DNA from: Arthrobacter sp. MA-N2
GTDB taxonomy: Bacteria; Actinomycetota; Actinomycetes; Actinomycetales; Micrococcaceae
Direction: 5' to 3'
NCBI RefSeq assembly: GCF_000517125.1
Contig: NZ_KI912155.1
Coordinates: 3,212,034-3,276,033, forward strand
DNA: 64,000 bases
This document shows, in pieces, positions 59,819-64,000 of this stretch; positions within the stretch are counted from its first letter, which is position 1, and the number at the start of each line of letters is the position of its first letter. The notes beneath the pieces were generated by a model that ran no database searches, had not been told where the DNA came from, and saw only the letters and a list, made by a program, of their open reading frames with translations. A program made the translations under genes and the position numbers.

Positions 59819-61174
59819 GTGGAGCTGAACCCCATCTTCAGCCGGCCCGGAGAGTCCAGCATCTTCCCGCGATTCACCCTCCCGGACGGCGAGTCCCTGC
59901 CTTCGACGGCCTACCAGGTTGTCCACGACGAAGCCATGCTGGACGGGAACTCGCGCTTGAATCTCGCGACGTTCGTTGGGACGTGGATGGAATCGGAAGC
60001 GTCGAAACTCTATGCCGAGACGTTCGACAAGAACATGATCGACAAGGACGAATACCCGCAGACGGCCTTGATCGAGACCCGTTGCTGGCGGATGCTCGCA
60101 GATTTGTGGAACGCGCCCGATCCCGCCAAAGCCATTGGAACCTCGACCATCGGTTCCTCGGAAGCGTGCATGTTGGGCGGCCTGGCGTTCAAGCGCCGCT
60201 GGCAGCACGCGCGGCGGGCGGCCGGTCAATCGACCGACAAACCCAATCTGGTCCTCAGCTCGGCCGTGCAGGTGTGCTGGGAGAAGTTCTGCAACTACTG
60301 GGACGTGGAAGCCCGGTACGTTCCAGTGTCAAAAGAACACCCGGTGCTCGACGGCTATGAGCTGGACAAGTACGTGGACGAGAACACGATCGGCGTTGTG
60401 GCCATCATGGGAGTGACCTACACGGGCGCCTATGAACCGATCGAAAAGATCTCCGAGGCCCTGGACGAGATCCAGGCACAGCGCGGCTTGGATATCGCCA
60501 TCCACGTGGACGGCGCATCCGGTGCCATGATTGCCCCCTTCCTGCAGCCGGAGACGGTCTGGGACTTCCGTTTGGCACGGGTGGCCTCGATCAATACCTC
60601 GGGCCACAAGTACGGTTTGGTGTACCCGGGCCTTGGCTGGGTCATTTGGCGGGATGAGGAGGCCCTCCCGGAGGATTTGGTCTTCCACGTCAGCTACCTC
60701 GGCGGGAACATGCCGACCTTCGCCCTGAATTTCTCACGCCCCGGTGCGCAAGTGCTTCTTCAGTACTACTTGTTTCTCCGCTTGGGTTACGAAGGATACA
60801 AAGCCGTTCAGGCAACCTCCCAGGATGTTGCGCTCTACCTCTCCAGCGAAATTGGCACGATGGAGTCGTTCACTTTGTGGAGCAACGGATCGGACATCCC
60901 GGTCTTTGCCTGGCAACTCACCGACGGTTACACGGACAAGTGGAATCTGCACCACCTCTCCGAACGCTTGCGGATGAATGGATGGCTCGTCCCCGCCTAC
61001 CCGTTGCCAGAAGGGTTGAGCGAGATTACCGTCCAAAGGATCGTTGTCCGCAACGGTTTCACGCGCGATCTCGCGTCCAGTTTCCTCAGAGATCTGAAAA
61101 AAGAGGTTGCCTACTTGGATGGCCTCACCGCACCCATGCCTGCCGGCGGACAAACCCAGGCGTTCCACCACTAA
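59819..61174 (+). CDS. gadB: Glutamate decarboxylase (PLP-dependent)
   Basis: Converts glutamate plus a proton to GABA and CO2; part of acid resistance in many bacteria. The GadA/B-type core is complete: LDGNSRLNLATFVGTWMES, DEYPQTALIETRCWRML, GTSTIGSSEACMLGG, DIAIHVDGASGAM, and the PLP lysine in SINTSGHKYGLVYPGLG. The GTG at 59819 gives 451 residues but has a weak site. A strong AAAGGAG at 59761-59767 is followed six bases on by an in-frame ATC (59774), not a normal start, so a non-canonical start or a small indel is possible. Followed 19 bp later by a glutaminase-like gene. Confidence 0.92.
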   Translation: MELNPIFSRPGESSIFPRFTLPDGESLPSTAYQVVHDEAMLDGNSRLNLATFVGTWMESEASKLYAETFDKNMIDKDEYPQTALIETRCWRMLADLWNAPDPAKAIGTSTIGSSEACMLGGLAFKRRWQHARRAAGQSTDKPNLVLSSAVQVCWEKFCNYWDVEARYVPVSKEHPVLDGYELDKYVDENTIGVVAIMGVTYTGAYEPIEKISEALDEIQAQRGLDIAIHVDGASGAMIAPFLQPETVWDFRLARVASINTSGHKYGLVYPGLGWVIWRDEEALPEDLVFHVSYLGGNMPTFALNFSRPGAQVLLQYYLFLRLGYEGYKAVQATSQDVALYLSSEIGTMESFTLWSNGSDIPVFAWQLTDGYTDKWNLHHLSERLRMNGWLVPAYPLPEGLSEITVQRIVVRNGFTRDLASSFLRDLKKEVAYLDGLTAPMPAGGQTQAFHH

Positions 61175-61193
61175 TTAGTTTCAAGGAGCGCTC

Positions 61194-62060
61194 ATGTGCC
61201 GCTTGTTCGGTTTGCATGCCGGTTCGGAGCCAGTCCGGGCCACTTTCTGGCTTCTGGACGCACCGGACAGCCTGGCTGACCAGAGCCGACGCGAGCCCGA
61301 CGGCGCCGGCATAGGTACCTTTGACGCTGACGGTGATGCCCACGTAGCCAAACAGCCGCTCGCCGCTTGGGAGGACCACGCCTTTGCACGCGAGGCACGC
61401 GTCCTGAAAAGCACCACGTTCCTGGCCCATGTGCGGTATGCCAGCACCGGCGCTCACACCATGGTCAACACGCATCCGTTCGAACAGGACGGGCGGCTAT
61501 TCGCCCATAACGGCACCTTCGCCGATCTCGAACGGCTGGATGGGCGGCTGGCCGAGTTGGGTGTTTCGAATCTGGTCAAGGGCCAGACGGACAGTGAGCG
61601 GCTCTTCGCGCTGATCACCGCGGAGAGCCGGCGTGCCGAAGGGGACGTCGGGAAAGGAATCACCCGGGCAATCAACTGGATCGCCAGGGAGCTTCCCGTG
61701 TTCAGCTTGAACCTCATCCTGACGACAGCAACAGAGCTGTGGGCAGTCAGGTACCCGGACACGCATGAGCTGCATATTCTGGAACGCTTGCCTGCAAGCT
61801 CCGGCGAAGCTGCTCCGCTCGATGCGCGAAGCTCCCGCATCCGGGCGCTCAGCAAGGATCTCGGCCGCTCGCGTCACGTCATCATCGCCACAGAACCGAT
61901 GGATGACAACCCCGAGTGGCGTGCACTGGGGGGTGGCTCGCTGGTCCACGTGAGTCCCGATTTGGTGGTGACAACAAGTTATCCCTTCCCTGCGGAACCG
62001 GCCCATCGGCTGGAACTGTCCGAGCTCTCCCCCTCCGCGGCCGCATCCCAAAAACCCTGA
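61194..62060 (+). CDS. Class II glutamine amidotransferase
   Basis: 288 residues. The mature nucleophile Cys 2 is in MCRLFGLHAGSEP (after Met removal), followed by the Ntn-hydrolase features: RREPDGAGIG, FLAHVRYASTG, NTHPFEQDGRLFAHNGTFAD and GQTDSERLFALITAE. There is no synthase domain, so it resembles EgtC/YafJ-type stand-alone enzymes. SD (CAAGGAG) precedes the ATG. The 19-bp spacing makes it cotranscribed with gadB. In this context it may hydrolyse glutamine to glutamate for GadB; an unrelated substrate cannot be excluded. Confidence 0.87.
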   Translation: MCRLFGLHAGSEPVRATFWLLDAPDSLADQSRREPDGAGIGTFDADGDAHVAKQPLAAWEDHAFAREARVLKSTTFLAHVRYASTGAHTMVNTHPFEQDGRLFAHNGTFADLERLDGRLAELGVSNLVKGQTDSERLFALITAESRRAEGDVGKGITRAINWIARELPVFSLNLILTTATELWAVRYPDTHELHILERLPASSGEAAPLDARSSRIRALSKDLGRSRHVIIATEPMDDNPEWRALGGGSLVHVSPDLVVTTSYPFPAEPAHRLELSELSPSAAASQKP

Positions 62061-62271
62061 GCACCGAATGCCAAGTCCTCCTCTCCCACCCGCCCCCGAT
62101 GCCACCCAGCCCCGGGCGGACCCTCTGGAGCACGATGTGTGTCATGGTTGATCCCGTCCGGGGCAATTGCGAGCTCGGCTGCTGGCTCGAACCCGATGCT
62201 ATCCGAGGCGGCCTCCAGGGTTTCCTTCACCGGGCAACTCTGTAGAAACTTCGAGACGGAAGGCTGGCGCC

Positions 62272-62835
62272 GTGCGGAAACTGATCTACGGCATGAATCT
62301 GACCTTGGACGGCTACATCGCTGCGGCCGGCGACGACATCGGGTGGAGCGGGCCGAGCGAGGAACTGTTCCAATGGTGGCTCGACCAGGAGCTGGCCAGC
62401 AGCCTGTCGCTGTACGGCCGGAAGCTCTGGGAGACGATGAGTTCCTACTGGCCGACCGGCGACCAGCAGCCCAACGCCACCCCGGCGGAGATCGAGTTCG
62501 CGCGGAACTGGCGGGACACGCCGAAGGTGGTGTTCTCCTCGACAATCGACAAGGTCGACTGGAACACTCGCCTGGTCACGGGCGACGCGATCGCCGAGAT
62601 CACCCGGCTCAAGGCCGGGGACGGCGGCCCGATGAGCGTCGGCGGAGCAACGCTGGCCGCTGCTGCCATGCGGGCCGGACTGGTCGACGAGTACGTCCTG
62701 GTCACCCATCCGGTCCTGGTGGGCGGCGGAACTCCGTTCTTCACCTCGCTGGACAGCTGGGTGAACCTGAACTTGGTGGAGACGCGGACATTTCCCGGCG
62801 GGGTGGTCCTGGCCAGATACGGGACGAGGCGCTGA
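62272..62835 (+). CDS. RibD C-terminal/dihydrofolate reductase family protein
   Basis: 187 residues from the GTG at 62272 (GGAAGG upstream). MRKLIYGMNLTLDGYIAAAG, then LASSLSLYGRKLWETMSSYW, DTPKVVFSSTIDKVDW, and GGPMSVGGATLAAAAMR are typical of the small DHFR-like (RibD C-domain) oxidoreductases. The true substrate is unknown. The 211-bp spacer before it has no obvious gene. It is probably a separate transcription unit from the gad genes. Confidence 0.86.
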   Translation: MRKLIYGMNLTLDGYIAAAGDDIGWSGPSEELFQWWLDQELASSLSLYGRKLWETMSSYWPTGDQQPNATPAEIEFARNWRDTPKVVFSSTIDKVDWNTRLVTGDAIAEITRLKAGDGGPMSVGGATLAAAAMRAGLVDEYVLVTHPVLVGGGTPFFTSLDSWVNLNLVETRTFPGGVVLARYGTRR

Positions 62836-62912
62836 GAGCGGTTCCTCCGTTCTGACCCCGAAGGCCGCGTGTTCACCGCGTCCATGGCCCCTGCCGCACA
62901 TATGATCGGTTC

Positions 62913-63065
62913 ATGACCGCTGAAGTCGAATCCGAAACCGTCTTCGTCCCGGCCGTGCAACTGGACGGACAGATGAGCATCAATGACGTCTTGCTTGAGT
63001 TGGGGCGGGAGCCCGTGGTGTACCCGTCCGCGAACGCCGACGCCGGCGATTTCCACATTTTCTAG
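62913..63065 (+). CDS. Small 50-codon ORF, unknown
   Basis: A complete short frame: MTAEVESETVFVPAVQLDGQ, then MSINDVLLELGREPVVYPSA, ending DFHIF before TAG. TATGAT at 62901-62906, six bases before the ATG, gives a leaderless promoter layout. Codon third positions are GC-rich as in real genes. No homologue is recognised, and it may equally be a chance frame or a fragment. Confidence 0.42.
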   Translation: MTAEVESETVFVPAVQLDGQMSINDVLLELGREPVVYPSANADAGDFHIF

Positions 63066-63164
63066 GCCTCGGCTGAGGTCCATCCCGCCGTTTCGAGGCC
63101 AACCGCTCATGGAGGTACTGGCAGGGACTCCCTCACGTCACCCCAAGCTCACTATCGTTGAGCC

Positions 63165-64000
63165 ATGGACAACCGGAACGACGTTCGCGATTTCCTCGCC
63201 TCCCGGCGTGCAAAGATCACGCCCGATCAGGCGGGTCTGCCCACGTCCACCGGCAACCGGCGGGTGCCGGGACTTCGCCGCGGCGAAGTAGCAGCCTTGG
63301 CCGGAGTCAGCGTGGAGTATTACACCCGGCTCGAACGCGGAAACCTTGCAGGCGTGTCCGAGAGCGTGTTGGAAGCATTGGCCCGGGCCCTGAATCTAGA
63401 CGACGCCGAGAGCGCACACCTGTTCGATCTGGCGCGCACCGCGGGAACAAGCAAGCGGCAGCGCCGGACCGCGCCACAGCACGTCCGGCCAAGTGTCCAG
63501 TTCGCCCTTGACGCAATCACTGACGCGCCAGCGTTTGTTCGCAACGGCCGCATGGATATCCTCGCCGCCAACAAGCTCGGCCTGGCACTGCACTCCGAGA
63601 TGTATGTCAGTCCTGTCCGGCCAGCCAACTACGCGCGCTTCATTTTCCTGGATGAAGAACGGGCGCGGCGGTTCTTCCCGGACTGGGAACTCGCGGCAAA
63701 CAACATGGTGGCCATCCTTCGTACCGAGGCTGGCCGGGACCCCTTCGACCGCGGATTGAGCGACTTGGTGGGCGAGCTCTCCACCCGCAGCAATGAATTC
63801 CGCAGCCGTTGGGCCGCGCACAACGTCCGCCGCCATTACACAGGGTTCAAGCAGTTCCACCACCCGGTGGTGGGCGAGCTCCGCCTGCTGTTCGAGGCGA
63901 TGGAGCTCTCGGCCGACACCGGTCTCTCCTTGTTCATCTACCCGGCAGAACCCGGCTCGCCTTCCGCCGATGCCCTACGCCTCCTCGCGAGTTGGGCAGC
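63165..64000 (+). CDS. XRE family regulator with MmyB-like ligand domain (cut by window edge)
   Basis: At least 278 residues, open to the end of the window. The N-terminal helix-turn-helix is VRDFLASRRAKITPDQAGLP, then LRRGEVAALAGVSVEYYTRL and ERGNLAGVSESVLEALARAL, matching the XRE/MmyB class, and the C-terminal part (PAFVRNGRMDILAANKLGLAL, ARRFFPDWELAANNMVAIL) is the MLTR-type ligand-binding domain. The start ATG is at 63165. Such regulators often control adjacent oxidoreductases, such as the RibD-type gene upstream, which is only an inference. Confidence 0.9.
   Translation, partial: MDNRNDVRDFLASRRAKITPDQAGLPTSTGNRRVPGLRRGEVAALAGVSVEYYTRLERGNLAGVSESVLEALARALNLDDAESAHLFDLARTAGTSKRQRRTAPQHVRPSVQFALDAITDAPAFVRNGRMDILAANKLGLALHSEMYVSPVRPANYARFIFLDEERARRFFPDWELAANNMVAILRTEAGRDPFDRGLSDLVGELSTRSNEFRSRWAAHNVRRHYTGFKQFHHPVVGELRLLFEAMELSADTGLSLFIYPAEPGSPSADALRLLASWA

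Noticed and set aside
62090..62250. Minus-strand stretch ETLEAASDSIGFEPAAELAI
   Set aside because: Reads like coding sequence but no start or recognisable domain; it may be a fragment, not callable.

Overview
The window reads as chromosome of a high-GC actinobacterium of the Arthrobacter/Paenarthrobacter/Pseudarthrobacter type. The evidence is GC-rich third positions, frequent GTG/TTG starts, gene pairs overlapping by 1-8 bases, and the actinobacterial orders pyrR-pyrB-pyrC-PH-like-carA-carB-pyrF-mihF-gmk-rpoZ-coaBC-metK, alaS-ruvX-mltG-aroE-aroC-aroK-aroB-efp-nusB, and ruvCAB-yajC-secDF-rel-PPIase-hisS-aspS. Actinobacteria-specific families (mIHF, acVLRF1, phosphatidylinositol-phosphate-type synthase) agree. 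The genus is inferred from general resemblance, not from a search.

Layout. 1-25.7 kb is almost entirely minus-strand housekeeping. It holds a pyrimidine operon with a PyrR-type leader hairpin, coenzyme A and SAM synthesis genes, efp/nusB, the shikimate genes, mltG/ruvX/alaS, rpsD and rarA. 25.8-29.9 kb is a small accessory stretch: an acVLRF1 peptidyl-tRNA hydrolase, a PadR regulator with a frameshifted HAAS membrane partner, a decayed DUF222-HNH nuclease gene and a GNAT acetyltransferase. 29.9-35.8 kb carries aspS, hisS, a membrane-anchored cyclophilin and a DUF349 protein. 35.8-38.3 kb is a second accessory patch with an IS3 transposase scar, a putative membrane metalloprotease (HEAFH), a hairpin enclosing a perfect DnaA-box sequence, and an orphan AbiEi-like gene. 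38.3-48.2 kb holds the bifunctional Rel, SecDF-YajC, RuvCAB, YebC and PdxT.

48.3-53.4 kb separates pdxT from pdxS. It contains the MurT/GatD lipid II amidation pair and then a three-gene beta-lactam response cassette: a lipoprotein class A beta-lactamase, divergent from a LysR regulator that is coupled to a second, signal-less beta-lactamase-fold protein. This matches the known blaL-blaA-blaB architecture of Streptomyces cacaoi, and the divergent promoter carries an exact T-N11-A LysR box. 53.4-57.9 kb returns to housekeeping (pdxS, a CDP-alcohol phosphatidyltransferase, a HIT protein, thrS).

58-64 kb looks like an acid-related module: an S53 (sedolisin) peptidase divergent from glutamate decarboxylase, which is followed by a class II glutamine amidotransferase that could make glutamate for it. 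A RibD-type reductase, a 50-codon ORF and an XRE/MmyB-type regulator cut by the window edge follow.

Two copies of a ~70-bp intergenic palindromic repeat (12.15 kb and 53.32 kb) share arms and core. The second copy supplies the stop codon of the beta-lactamase gene. No rRNA, tRNA, CRISPR array or intact mobile element was seen.
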